Shown piece by piece: positions 9,547 to 18,229 of a stretch of DNA of 64,000 bases. The position numbers were made by a program, and so were the translations under genes. The stretch is from Fischerella sp. PCC 9431 (GTDB lineage: Bacteria > Cyanobacteriota > Cyanobacteriia > Cyanobacteriales > Nostocaceae): contig NZ_KE650771.1 in assembly GCF_000447295.1 (NCBI RefSeq), forward strand, positions 4,106,282 to 4,170,281. Direction: 5' to 3'. Each line of letters begins with the position of its first letter. The stretch's first letter is position 1. The notes beneath the pieces were generated by a model, which saw only the letters and a list, made by a program, of their open reading frames with translations, was not told where the DNA came from and ran no database searches.

Positions 9547-9805
9547 AACGTACACTACTGACTTCAGTAACATTTGGTGTTACCGATACTTGTTGTGCAT
9601 GATTTCCCTTGCTACTAGAAGAAACACCATTAGAAGTTGTTTTATTTCCTGTTCGCTTTGCGAGAGCTAATAACAGGTAAATGGTAAACAAGTATCCAGA
9701 AGCTAATATAAAGATCATCATAGGCATCTTCCCGTAAATCATTTTTCTACCAGTGCCTTTGCCAAAGAAATATAAGTTGAGTAAAATTAGCAGCAATTCA
9801 GCCAT
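9545..9805 (-). CDS. Small conserved-looking membrane protein of unknown function
   Basis: An 86-residue protein with two hydrophobic segments: MAELLLILLNLYFFGKG at the N-terminus and MIFILASGYLFTIYLLLALA at about 30-50, followed by a hydrophilic tail rich in Ser, Asn and Thr. An upstream in-frame start at 9838 would add MYVTLRPSKVC, which looks less natural; MAELLL gives a clean membrane-protein start. It converges on murI. I do not recognise a named family. A small integral membrane protein of unknown role is the safest description. Confidence 0.55.
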   Translation of the reverse strand: MAELLLILLNLYFFGKGTGRKMIYGKMPMMIFILASGYLFTIYLLLALAKRTGNKTTSNGVSSSSKGNHAQQVSVTPNVTEVSSVR

Positions 9806-10670
9806 GCAAACTTTTGATGGCCTTAATGTCACATACAAAGCTAGCGGGAGAACTTTCGTCCTTCCGAACTAGTTGATTGGTTTTACAGGATATTCTTGCA
9901 GACCACGCCTAACACAGCGGCTAAATAATCTAATAGAAAATCAGCTGCTGCTTCAGCAGTCTACCCAGTCTGCTATGTTTAACGCTTACCTTTTGATTGC
10001 TAGGAGCGACGCCGACACACAAACAGCGTCGAGGACGTGTAAACACTCCGCTTCCTCTAAAGGAAATCCAAAGCTCCCAACGTGGAGGTTAGCACACCAC
10101 AGGACACAACACAAAAATCACATTTTTTTGCTTGACCTGTGATTATTCATGTACGCTCACGACAGTCAGGTAAAATTACCTAGAGGGTATTTACGTTTCT
10201 GTTGTGAACATCTGGAAAAATTTAAAATCCCTAGATTTTAGCGTAACACAATCGCCCTGATTTTTCAGGCGAGTTTTGTGCTAAATCAAAATTTTTCTAA
10301 ACTAGAATACAAGAAGTTTAGGAAAATTTCCTTTATCTGAGAAATAATCTTTGTGTAATAGTTTAACTCAAAAAACCATAAGTGTTTTGTGATTGTTGCC
10401 GCCTTTACTTAAAAGATCACACTGAAAAAAGATTAATTTTTGATTAAAATATAGCCTATTTGCTGTATTTCCGAGAATGATACTTAGGATTTGTTGTATT
10501 AATATAACTAGTGCAACGTTAATATTACGGTAAATAGTACAAGTATATTTTATTTTATTGTCCACAAAATAAGGAACTTTGGGAGGAAAACTTTGCGCTG
10601 ATTCTGGGTTATCTTAAAATGAGTATAGGATATGTAAACTTTCGTAACCTAAGCCAAAGTCCGCCAATCC
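9806..10670. other. Long intergenic region upstream of the prenyltransferase gene
   Basis: This region of about 860 bases has only a doubtful 89-codon frame (9873-10142) with a composition unlike a real protein (many Arg, His, Ser, Thr). Around 10000-10070 there are pieces resembling dispersed GC-rich repeats (GCGACGCC, TCCTCTAAAGGAAATCC). The last 300 bases are very AT-rich and should carry the promoter of the next gene. GGGAGGAAAACTTTG near 10580 resembles a ribosome site but is about 90 bases from the start. Confidence 0.35.
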
Positions 10671-11642
10671 ATGACCCCAGCTACCTCCCTATTTTCCCCT
10701 GTGGAAGCAGACCTGCAAATACTAGCAGATAACCTCAAACAGCTAGTTGGGAATCGTCATCCCATCCTCTGTGCAGCAGCCGAACATCTATTCGGAGCTG
10801 GCGGAAAACGCATCAGACCAGCGATTGTTCTATTGGTATCGCGGGCCACAATGCTTGATCAAGACATTACACCACGTCACCGTCGTTTAGCGGAAATCAC
10901 AGAATTGATTCACACCGCAAGTTTAGTACACGACGATGTGATAGACGAATCGGAAATGCGACGTGGGGTATCCACCGTTCATAGTTTATTTGGTAACAAA
11001 GTTGCCGTATTAGCAGGTGATTTTTTCTTTGCCCAAGCTTCTTGGTATTTAGCCAATCTGGACAATTTGGAGGTCGTAAAACTGCTGTCAGAGGTGATAA
11101 TGGATTATGCTGTTGGGGAGACACAGCAGGCATTAAACCACTTTGATACAAGTATTTCAATAGAGACTTACCTGAAAAAGAGTTATTACAAAAGTGCCTC
11201 AATCATTGCCAATAGTTCCAAAGCCGCAGGGGTAATTAGTGAAGTATCCAAAGAAACAGCCGAATGTTTGTACGACTATGGTAGCAATATAGGTTTAGCA
11301 TTTCAGATTGTCGATGATATTTTAGACTTCACTAGTTCGAGAGATACTTTGGGTAAACCAGCTGGTTCTGATCTTAAAAGCGGTAACTTGACCGCACCAG
11401 TGTTATTTGCCTTGGAAGAAAAACCTTACTTGGAAGTACTGATAGAACGAGAATTTGCTCAAGAAGGGGATTTAGAACAAGCATTGGCACTGGTTCATGA
11501 TAGCCAAGGTATCCAACGGGCGAGGGATTTAGCCGAACACCATGCTAAGTTGGCATCTGAACAGTTGGGTGTGCTTCTGCCCTCAGAATCACGTCAAGCA
11601 TTAATCAAAATAGCTGATTACGTGTTAAGTCGGCTTTATTAG
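10671..11642 (+). CDS. sds: Solanesyl diphosphate synthase (all-trans polyprenyl diphosphate synthase)
   Basis: A 323-residue soluble prenyltransferase that extends allylic diphosphates with isopentenyl diphosphate. It makes the C45-type side chain expected for plastoquinone. Both Asp-rich motifs are clear: LVHDDVIDESEMRRG (about residues 84-98) and IVDDILDFTSS (about 213-223); GAGGKRIRPAIVLL near residue 43 is the conserved diphosphate-binding Lys/Arg region. Length is normal. Chain length cannot be read with certainty from sequence, but cyanobacterial orthologues at this locus are annotated as solanesyl diphosphate synthase. Confidence 0.9.
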   Translation: MTPATSLFSPVEADLQILADNLKQLVGNRHPILCAAAEHLFGAGGKRIRPAIVLLVSRATMLDQDITPRHRRLAEITELIHTASLVHDDVIDESEMRRGVSTVHSLFGNKVAVLAGDFFFAQASWYLANLDNLEVVKLLSEVIMDYAVGETQQALNHFDTSISIETYLKKSYYKSASIIANSSKAAGVISEVSKETAECLYDYGSNIGLAFQIVDDILDFTSSRDTLGKPAGSDLKSGNLTAPVLFALEEKPYLEVLIEREFAQEGDLEQALALVHDSQGIQRARDLAEHHAKLASEQLGVLLPSESRQALIKIADYVLSRLY

Positions 11643-11723
11643 GGATCGGGGATAGGTGATTGGGGATTGGTTATTCTCCATTTCTCCCCGTTCTCTGTTC
11701 CCCATTCCCCGTTCCTTGGTTTC
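11643..11723. repeat. Low-complexity repeat with GGGGATTGG / CCCCATTCCCC units
   Basis: Between two convergent genes lies a purine-rich stretch (GGATCGGGGATAGG, GATTGGGGATTGG) followed by its pyrimidine-rich counterpart (CTCCCCGTTC, CCCCATTCCCCGTTCC). The two halves can pair into a long imperfect stem, so the element could act as a transcription barrier for both genes. The CCCCATT-like unit fits the STRR1 type of heterocystous cyanobacteria. Confidence 0.6.
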
Positions 11724-12203
11724 TCAAGCAATATCTGGTGGTATTTCGCCCTTGGAACGGGGGCGATTTTTTTGTAGCTGTTGTTGGACTAAATGCTGCA
11801 AATCGCTTCGCCTGACTTCAATTCCATTTGTCTTGCTCTCAGCCGTGTCAAAAAATACTATACTATCTACGGGTTCTAGCGCCAGTAGCTGAAACAATAT
11901 ATGGGTGACAGGTATGGGGGCAGCTATTACTTGAGGGTCAAGCCCAGCACTATAAGATGTGGGAATATCCTGTAAGGTAGGAAAAGCATAAATTACCTGC
12001 TTTTCTTCTTTTGGATTTCCACGATTGCTTACTGTAGTTAAGACCCATTGCTCATCCAGGTTCTGGAAAATGTGGTATTGGGTATAGCGTAACTTCTGAG
12101 CGATCGCATTAAGGGCGGGGGCAATTGCCGCGACCAGTTTGGGTGTAATACCATCTTGGGGTGCATTGTCAATTAGCGATTGGATTTGTGCTTTTAAGTC
12201 CAT
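11724..12203 (-). CDS. Conserved-looking cyanobacterial protein of unknown function (next to hetZ)
   Basis: A 159-residue soluble protein starting MDLKAQIQSLIDNAPQDG, with a helical first third (LVAAIAPALNAIAQKL), a beta-rich middle (YHIFQNLDEQWVLTTVSN ... KQVIYAFPTLQDIP) and a helical C-terminus (RRSDLQHLVQQQLQ). No signal peptide or membrane segment. It is transcribed divergently from hetZ with about 200 bases between the two starts. I believe cyanobacterial relatives sit at the same spot beside hetZ in other filamentous strains, but I cannot name a domain or function. Confidence 0.7.
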   Translation of the reverse strand: MDLKAQIQSLIDNAPQDGITPKLVAAIAPALNAIAQKLRYTQYHIFQNLDEQWVLTTVSNRGNPKEEKQVIYAFPTLQDIPTSYSAGLDPQVIAAPIPVTHILFQLLALEPVDSIVFFDTAESKTNGIEVRRSDLQHLVQQQLQKNRPRSKGEIPPDIA

Positions 12204-12299
12204 AATTACCTGTAAACGGCTTATCGGTATTGGCTATAACTTCAACGGCTGTGCAAACAATCAAACAAAAATTGGGAATCATAAAATCAGCCGCATTCT

Positions 12300-12317
12300 C
12301 AAGGCAAGAATGCCTTG
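12300..12317. promoter_or_regulatory. Perfect 7-bp inverted repeat upstream of hetZ
   Basis: CAAGGCA-AGAA-TGCCTTG, 90 bases before the proposed hetZ start and inside the divergent promoter region. A second candidate is at 12333-12351, where GTAAAACCCCTCCCAATACC resembles the right half of the HetR-binding sequence known upstream of hetP in Anabaena (AACCCCTCATTACC). hetZ is known to be activated by HetR, so a regulatory site is expected here. Which of these, if either, is bound is inference. Confidence 0.4.
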
Positions 12318-12406
12318 CGTTTAGCTTATACGTAAAACCCCTCCCAATACCCGCAGTCATACAGGTTGTCAACAAGTATGTTAGGGTCAGTTTAGACACG
12401 AAACTT

Positions 12407-13594
12407 ATGAAATTAGCCGCAACCACAACTATTCAGGGAGAATTTTCTATCGGCGTGGAGGCGATATTTCCATTCCTTTTCCAAGAACTTCAGCAGTCAA
12501 CTAAAGCTTGCGACCAGAATTGCCGTGACGTAGCAATGCGAATTGCTGCCGAGGTCTACCGAATATGCAGTGAAAGTAAACGTATTCAAGCATCCGGTTC
12601 CGTAGAAAATTCGGCAATGACCCTAGCCAAGCATCGCCTGCAACAGTGCTTAAGATATTACCAATTGGGTTCAAATCGCGGCAGGGTTGAATTACACAGT
12701 ACCTTGAGCGCGATCATCTACCGCTACATCAATCCGCCACAAAGGCAATTGAGTTATCAAGGGCGACTAACTGTCATTGAAGATTTTTTGCAAAGTTTTT
12801 ACTTGGAGGCTTTAAACGCTTTTAGACGGGAAAATCAATTAGAGGCAACCTACCGACCGCGCACGCTGCTCGAATTAGCAGAGTACATGGCATTTACAGA
12901 ACGCTACGGCAAACGACGCATCCCCTTACCAGGACGTCAGCAACAGTTGATTATCCTACGGGCGCAAACTTTCTCGCAGCAACAGCCTCCAGAAACTTGT
13001 GTAGATATAGAACAAGCGGCAGAAGGTAGTGGTGAAGCCGATGGTTCTTGGGAAGATCCCGCAGTACAACAACTGCGAAGTACAATGGCTACACAAACCG
13101 AACCAGAACCCCAAGAAGATACTTTGCGATCAGTTGTGGTTACGGAATTAATGAATTATTTAGAAGAACGCCAACAAACTGATTGCGCTGATTACTTTGC
13201 TCTGCGTCTGCAAGATTTATCAGCTCAAGAAATTGAGTCAATTTTGGGCTTAACCCCCCGTCAGAGGGATTACTTACAGCAACGTTTCAAGTATCATTTA
13301 ATTCGGTTTGCTTTGTTGCATCGTTGGGAGTTGGTTCACGAGTGGTTAGAAGCTGATTTGCATACCAACTTGGGTTTAACTCCTCAACAATGGCAAGCTT
13401 ATACTGAAAAGCTTGACGAAAAGCAGCGTTCTTTATTAGAACTGAAGCAACAGGGACAAACTGAAGAAAAAATAGCTAAAACTTTGGGTTTATCCATGGC
13501 ACAACTTCAGAAGCGCTGGTTTAAAATTCTTGAACAAGCTTGGGAGATTCGTAACTCCTTAGTGTCCGGATCAAGTGCTTCTACCCATGAATAG
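12407..13594 (+). CDS. hetZ: HetZ, heterocyst differentiation regulator
   Basis: A protein of about 395 residues from the ATG at 12407 (MKLAATTTIQGEFSIGVEAI). HetZ is a DNA-binding factor required early in heterocyst differentiation, activated by HetR and acting on other developmental genes. Support is the characteristic start (GEFSIGVEAIFPFLFQELQQS), the overall length close to the roughly 400 residues of Anabaena HetZ, and the partner gene patU overlapping its stop codon. The C-terminal third has a helix-turn-helix-like pattern (LTPRQRDYLQQRFKYHLIRF and KIAKTLGLSMAQLQKRWFKI). The open frame extends 59 codons further upstream to 12230, but that part would overlap the divergent promoter region and is not like known HetZ starts. 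The assignment rests on remembered similarity plus gene order. Confidence 0.87.
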   Translation: MKLAATTTIQGEFSIGVEAIFPFLFQELQQSTKACDQNCRDVAMRIAAEVYRICSESKRIQASGSVENSAMTLAKHRLQQCLRYYQLGSNRGRVELHSTLSAIIYRYINPPQRQLSYQGRLTVIEDFLQSFYLEALNAFRRENQLEATYRPRTLLELAEYMAFTERYGKRRIPLPGRQQQLIILRAQTFSQQQPPETCVDIEQAAEGSGEADGSWEDPAVQQLRSTMATQTEPEPQEDTLRSVVVTELMNYLEERQQTDCADYFALRLQDLSAQEIESILGLTPRQRDYLQQRFKYHLIRFALLHRWELVHEWLEADLHTNLGLTPQQWQAYTEKLDEKQRSLLELKQQGQTEEKIAKTLGLSMAQLQKRWFKILEQAWEIRNSLVSGSSASTHE

Positions 13595-14567
13595 TGACTC
13601 AGAAACCTTACAAAAACATTTACTCTCTCGGTTATTGACATATCCTGTCGGTTCCAGAGAGTATACACAAGTTATGTGTAAGGATACTCACGGGGCAGAA
13701 AACCCTCTGCCAGCAGCCACCGAATTTACCAGTGGAGAACAAGAGGGATGGAAGCCCCAAAAATATTTATTGGGAGAAATTCCAACTGTGCAAGAACGTT
13801 TCCAAGCCGTACTTAAACGTCGGTTAAAAGTCGAAGTCGAAGACCACCCTCCGCTATTTCCTTGGGAAACACAAATACTGGATTATCCAGAGTATACAGA
13901 CGAACCAGTAATGCAACTGGTTCCTTCCTGGGGTTGGGTGGCACACCAGTCCAAACTGAATTTACCGACGCTTCTGCCGGAGACCATTTTCCGGCAATTG
14001 CTTGATAGATGTCAAGCACTCATAACATCCTCTCTGCCATTAGGGGCAAAATTAGTCCAAGCAGTAGAGAGCTTTTTCCCTGACGAATCTCAAGTATTGA
14101 ATGACTTAGCAGGAACAATCCAGCTGAGAGCCAATCTCCGATATGGAGATACCCTAAATCCGATGCCTAATCTGGATAGCGATTATTCAGATTTGCAACC
14201 ACAGCAACAGATGCTAGTGTCATTGCTGGCGGCTCAACAAGTTTTAGAAAGTTTGACTTTGCCAATTTCACTGACAAACCCAGTGTTGGAAAGGCAATGG
14301 CTGACGAGTGTAGGTGTTCTCAATTTAAAAGTAGAATATCAATCTCATGGCTCAGTGCCGAAATTACTGATTCGAGGAGATTTACCCTCGAAAGGAGTAG
14401 TCAAACTTCAAGGTAATGGTTCCCAAGCAAAAGCAGAGTGTTCAAGTCCTGGATGCTTGAGTGTTGAATTAGGCTGTACTCAGCTAAATGAGGCTTATAC
14501 CTTAATGGTTGAGTTGAAAGAAATAGAGCAGCAGCCTTTGTTGTTTGTGATTATTCCCACAAAATAA
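13587..14567 (+). CDS. patU: PatU, heterocyst pattern formation protein
   Basis: A 326-residue soluble protein starting MNSDSETLQKHLLSRLL. Its ATG lies inside the end of hetZ (ATGAATAG, where TAG is the hetZ stop), so the two share eight bases and are probably translationally coupled. In Anabaena PCC 7120 patU is split into patU5 and patU3; in Nostoc punctiforme and here it is one uninterrupted gene. Visible features are a hydrophilic N-terminal half with FPWETQILDYPEYTDEPVMQL, and a C-terminal beta-rich part (LKVEYQSHGSVPKLLIRGDLP). PatU influences heterocyst spacing; its biochemical role is unknown. Identification comes mainly from linkage to hetZ and general sequence character. Confidence 0.8.
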   Translation: MNSDSETLQKHLLSRLLTYPVGSREYTQVMCKDTHGAENPLPAATEFTSGEQEGWKPQKYLLGEIPTVQERFQAVLKRRLKVEVEDHPPLFPWETQILDYPEYTDEPVMQLVPSWGWVAHQSKLNLPTLLPETIFRQLLDRCQALITSSLPLGAKLVQAVESFFPDESQVLNDLAGTIQLRANLRYGDTLNPMPNLDSDYSDLQPQQQMLVSLLAAQQVLESLTLPISLTNPVLERQWLTSVGVLNLKVEYQSHGSVPKLLIRGDLPSKGVVKLQGNGSQAKAECSSPGCLSVELGCTQLNEAYTLMVELKEIEQQPLLFVIIPTK

Positions 14568-14811
14568 CTAAATATTTGGCTATCGCTAGCACTGAAACTT
14601 GATAAAAGCCCTTTGTTATGAAATGAATATCATCCTGGTTTTGAAAACGTTTGCATTTTTGAAAAAGCGGTTATTAGGGCGTCTACAGGCAGTTACAGTG
14701 AGGAGAGTTGGAATACGAGAGAGGTTGTAGTTGACCTCGCTCGTTTTGCGTCAGTAGCGTCTACTATGATCGCTTTGCTTAATATACCCGTCTGCTGCTT
14801 TTTAACTCTAA

Positions 14812-17166
14812 ATGTTTAACTTTTCCAGGATGAATAGGCTTTGGCGTCTACCTTTAGGTGATGACTGGCGGCAAAAAATGCTCCAGTCGCCTGTAACAGC
14901 AGAAGTAGAAGATTCAATTACCTTGCGGGTGCTGGTGCTAGCGTTGGTAATTGTGGGTGTCGTGGCGACGGATATTGCAGCTGAAACTTGGTCTAGTTTG
15001 TGGGCAGTACCGTTATCGATATTAGGTTCAATTTGGAGTTTTTACCGTCGTCGCGCTCGCAATATCCCAGTTAAATTTTGTATTGCCGTAGGAATGTTAG
15101 TAGCACTAGGTGCTTTCTTAGGGCGAGTGGTGGGAGAGTTGAATGATACACGACTAGCTTTAGCAGAATTATTAATCCAACTTCAGGTGCTGCATTGCTT
15201 TGATATTCCTCGTCGCAAAGACTTGGGTTACTCAATTCTAATTGGGTTAATTCTGCTGGGTGTAGCAGCAACGCTGAGTCAAACTCTAGCGTTTGCGCCA
15301 GTATTACTTTTGTTTTTAGCGATCGCCCTGCCTACTTTAGTAGTAGATTATCGTTCCCGACTTGGCTTGGAGCAATTAAATATTCAGAATAGACAATCGC
15401 AAAGGAATTCCTCTACACAGGGGAATTCCTCTGTTTTCAATTTAAAAATTTTAATATTAAATTTTGTGACGATTGTCGGACTCGGATTGATCATCTTTAT
15501 TCTTTTGCCTCGTCTACCTGGTTATCAGTTGCGGATGTTTCCAGTGAGTTCGCCAATTGAGACCAGAGGCGAATTTACAGGACGTAATATTATTAATCCC
15601 GGCTATGTTCGTCAGGGTAATACTAACAATCAAGGTAATGGTAACGCTGGTACTGGCAACAACCAAACTGGTCAACCGGGAAAAGTAGATAATAGTTTTT
15701 ATTATGGTTTTAATAGCCAGATTAACCAAAACTTGCGTGGAGAGATGACACCCAAAGTAGTGATGCGGGTGCGATCGCAAGCCGAAGGTTTCTGGCGAGT
15801 GCTAGCATTTGACCGCTACACAGGAAAAGGCTGGGAAGTTTCCCGCAATGACGAGGTAAAACGCTTGCAGCGATCGCCTTGGTCTTACCAAATTTTTCTT
15901 GATCTACCAGTTAATGCAGCTAAAACAAAAGAAATTATCCAGACTTACACAATAGTATCTGATTTGCCAAACCTGATTCCAGCGATGGCATTTCCCAAAG
16001 AGATTTACTTCCCGACACCCGTGTTAGCTGTGGATCAAGAAGACGGATTGCGATCGCCTGTAGGATTATCAGAAGGCATGACCTACACAGTAATCTCAGA
16101 AGTTCCCAAACGCGACCGGACTTTGTTAGGTAAAACTTCCAGCATATATCCACAGAGTATTAAAAAATACTACTTACAGATTCCATCGGAAACAGCCACA
16201 AAAGTACGTAAACTAACCGAAGAAATCCTCGCTAACTACAACCGTCAACGTGTAGGTCAGTCAAATAAATCACTAGATTCCAACTACGAAAAAGCTCTTT
16301 ATTTAGCGCAGTATCTCAAACAAAACTATCAACTTCCTGAAAATCCCCTCAATTTACCTTATTTGAATGAAAACGAAGACCTAGTAGAAGCTTTTTTATT
16401 CAAACATAAAGGCGGCTATCCAGACCATTTCTCTACAGTCTTAACGATAATGCTACGCTCAATTGGGATTCCGGCGCGACTGGTAGCGGGGTTTGCACCA
16501 GGAGAATTTAATCCCTTTACAGGAATGTACATCGTCCGCAACACCGACGCCTATGCAATGACAGAGGTGTATTTTCCCAAATATGGCTGGTTTGCTTTTG
16601 ACCCCATTCCTAAACACCCTCTGATTCCTCCTTCAGTAGAAGATGATCAGACTTTTAACACTTTGCGTCAATTTTGGAATTGGGTTGCAGGATGGCTACC
16701 CTCTCCTGTTACAGGTTTACTGAATTATGTGTTTGGGGCTATATTTGCCTGGATAAGTAAAGCTTTTTCTTGGTTTGTCTCGTTATTCTTCCAAGGATGG
16801 CTGGGTATTTTAACTGGCTTAATTTTTGTGACAGCAGCAGCTTTCTTAAGTTGGTTAGGCTGGGATAGATGGCGAGAGTGGCGCTATCACTCAGCTTTGC
16901 GGAAATTACCACCAATGGAACGTCTGTATCAGCAAATGTTATGTTGGACAAGTCAACAAGGTTTAGTTAAACATCCATCCCAAACGCCGTTAGAGTATGC
17001 GGCAATTTTATACCAGCATCACGCGACGGTAACGGCTGAGGTGATAAATGAAATCTCTCAAGCTTATGTTAGCTGGCGTTACGGTGGTCATGCTCCTGAT
17101 ATGGAGAGACTACAAGAAAGATGGCAAGAAATGAAGAGAAATGTCAAACAAGCATCTCAAACTTAA
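14812..17166 (+). CDS. TgpA-type membrane protein with inactive-looking transglutaminase domain
   Basis: A 784-residue protein built like bacterial TgpA/DUF3488 transglutaminases: several membrane helices at about 40-190 and 215-235, a large exposed region with a Gly/Asn-rich segment (residues 265-300), a transglutaminase core at about 535-620, two more membrane segments near 640-680 and a cytoplasmic DUF4129-like tail (MERLYQQMLCWTSQQGL). The core reads GGYPDHFSTVLTIMLRSIG and NTDAYAMTEVYFPKYGWFAF. In active family members the same positions read GYCEHFA and AHAW, so the catalytic Cys is Pro and the His is Tyr here; only the Asp of FDPIP remains. It follows patU after about 240 bases on the same strand. 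Likely a non-catalytic descendant with a structural or binding role in the periplasm; that role is inference. Confidence 0.8.
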   Translation: MFNFSRMNRLWRLPLGDDWRQKMLQSPVTAEVEDSITLRVLVLALVIVGVVATDIAAETWSSLWAVPLSILGSIWSFYRRRARNIPVKFCIAVGMLVALGAFLGRVVGELNDTRLALAELLIQLQVLHCFDIPRRKDLGYSILIGLILLGVAATLSQTLAFAPVLLLFLAIALPTLVVDYRSRLGLEQLNIQNRQSQRNSSTQGNSSVFNLKILILNFVTIVGLGLIIFILLPRLPGYQLRMFPVSSPIETRGEFTGRNIINPGYVRQGNTNNQGNGNAGTGNNQTGQPGKVDNSFYYGFNSQINQNLRGEMTPKVVMRVRSQAEGFWRVLAFDRYTGKGWEVSRNDEVKRLQRSPWSYQIFLDLPVNAAKTKEIIQTYTIVSDLPNLIPAMAFPKEIYFPTPVLAVDQEDGLRSPVGLSEGMTYTVISEVPKRDRTLLGKTSSIYPQSIKKYYLQIPSETATKVRKLTEEILANYNRQRVGQSNKSLDSNYEKALYLAQYLKQNYQLPENPLNLPYLNENEDLVEAFLFKHKGGYPDHFSTVLTIMLRSIGIPARLVAGFAPGEFNPFTGMYIVRNTDAYAMTEVYFPKYGWFAFDPIPKHPLIPPSVEDDQTFNTLRQFWNWVAGWLPSPVTGLLNYVFGAIFAWISKAFSWFVSLFFQGWLGILTGLIFVTAAAFLSWLGWDRWREWRYHSALRKLPPMERLYQQMLCWTSQQGLVKHPSQTPLEYAAILYQHHATVTAEVINEISQAYVSWRYGGHAPDMERLQERWQEMKRNVKQASQT

Positions 17167-17559
17167 AATTACTGTTATAAGTTCGTAGTGAGGACTTTAG
17201 TCCTCTAAATTATTTCAGATTTAAGTACTAAAAATCTGTAAGAGAAAGTTCGTTATAATCACCGAGGTAATCAGCAATACTGTGATTGATGCTGGAGAAA
17301 GAACTTATACCGCAAAAAAATGTCAATTCAACAGCTTCTGATTGCCATTAATGGTATAGCCCAGTTATGGGCTACTGACGGACAATTTTTAGGATTGCTT
17401 GCCCATCAAAATTTTGAACACTCCAGAGAAGCCTCGAAACACTGCTAGCACCCGCAACTGAAGCCGTATAACGACTAAGATAAGCGGCGGAAAGCGACCC
17501 CGAACTGAGCACCAGCATTCTCTCCACCGTCCGCTGCATTTGAATTGTTATACTGCCGT
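17167..17559. other. Intergenic region with hairpin repeat and possible gene fragments
   Basis: At 17178-17206 GTTCGTAGTGAGGACTTTAGTCCTC is a single arm of the GTAGTAAG palindrome family seen complete at 34749 and 35704. At 17320-17448 a 42-codon frame contains QLWATDGQFLGLL, a phrase I associate with a group of short cyanobacterial exported proteins; after it the sequence diverges and stops, so it may be a truncated copy. I do not call an intact gene. Confidence 0.35.
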
Positions 17560-18204
17560 TCAACGTTGCAATGCTTTCAATCCAAGGTTTGGAAATAGGT
17601 GACTTGAAACAGCAAACTGAACCCAGGCAGTTGCTAAAGTTTCCAAAGCTCGGGCTACCAGCAGGTTACCAGCATCGATCGGTTCATAACCGCAGTCCTC
17701 GATTAGTTTGGCGACGATTTGTTTTGCCTCAACCTCATTACCACAATAGAAGACGCTAGGAAAATCTGAACCAAATTGTCTTGACTCTGAAGCAATGATT
17801 TCAGCAAACGTGGTATTGAACGCTTCCACCACGCTTGCATTGGGTATCAATTGCTGAATCGTTTCGGCAACCGAAATTTTTAAGTCTGTTGCTAAGCCAA
17901 CGGTCTGCCCTGTGAAGTCTGGCTGAAGCCCACTGACACAGGTAATGACAATTTTTCCGTCTAGAGGAGCCACATTCTCAATAACCTCGTCTACGGCGGG
18001 TAACCAAACAGCCAATAAAATAATGTCTTGTGCTGCTGCGTCTTGAAGTGTTCCAGCTTTGGCATTTGCACCTGCGGAGGTTGCCAGCTGATGCAGTTTT
18101 TCTTCATCTCGTGAATAAGAAAAAATTACTTGATGCCCAGCTTTTGCCCATAGCTTGCCGAGTCCAGCACCCATGTTGCCAGCGCCAATAATACCAATGT
18201 TCAT
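17560..18204 (-). CDS. NAD(P)-binding protein of the F420H2:NADP oxidoreductase-like family
   Basis: A 214-residue soluble protein starting MNIGIIGAGNMGAGLGKLWA, a Rossmann fold with GxGxxG. It continues with HQVIFSYSRDEEKL (cofactor-binding second strand), IILLAVWLPAVDEVIEN, KIVITCVSG and VEAFNTTFAEII. This is the pattern of the coenzyme F420-dependent NADP reductase-like group, which in bacteria without F420 probably uses other substrates. GGGAGAGTGGGA precedes the ATG at 18204; a GTG two codons upstream is also possible. The upstream gene on the same strand ends only 25 bases away, so they look like an operon. The substrate is unknown. Confidence 0.75.
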   Translation of the reverse strand: MNIGIIGAGNMGAGLGKLWAKAGHQVIFSYSRDEEKLHQLATSAGANAKAGTLQDAAAQDIILLAVWLPAVDEVIENVAPLDGKIVITCVSGLQPDFTGQTVGLATDLKISVAETIQQLIPNASVVEAFNTTFAEIIASESRQFGSDFPSVFYCGNEVEAKQIVAKLIEDCGYEPIDAGNLLVARALETLATAWVQFAVSSHLFPNLGLKALQR

Positions 18205-18229
18205 TCCCACTCTCCCAAGCTTTAAGCGC

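Noticed and set aside
9873-10142. 89-codon plus-strand frame
   Set aside because: Composition (Arg/His/Ser/Thr-rich) looks like translated repeat DNA, no family resemblance.
12230-12406. 59-codon N-terminal extension of HetZ
   Set aside because: Would overlap the divergent promoter region and gives a protein longer than known HetZ; the start at 12407 fits better.
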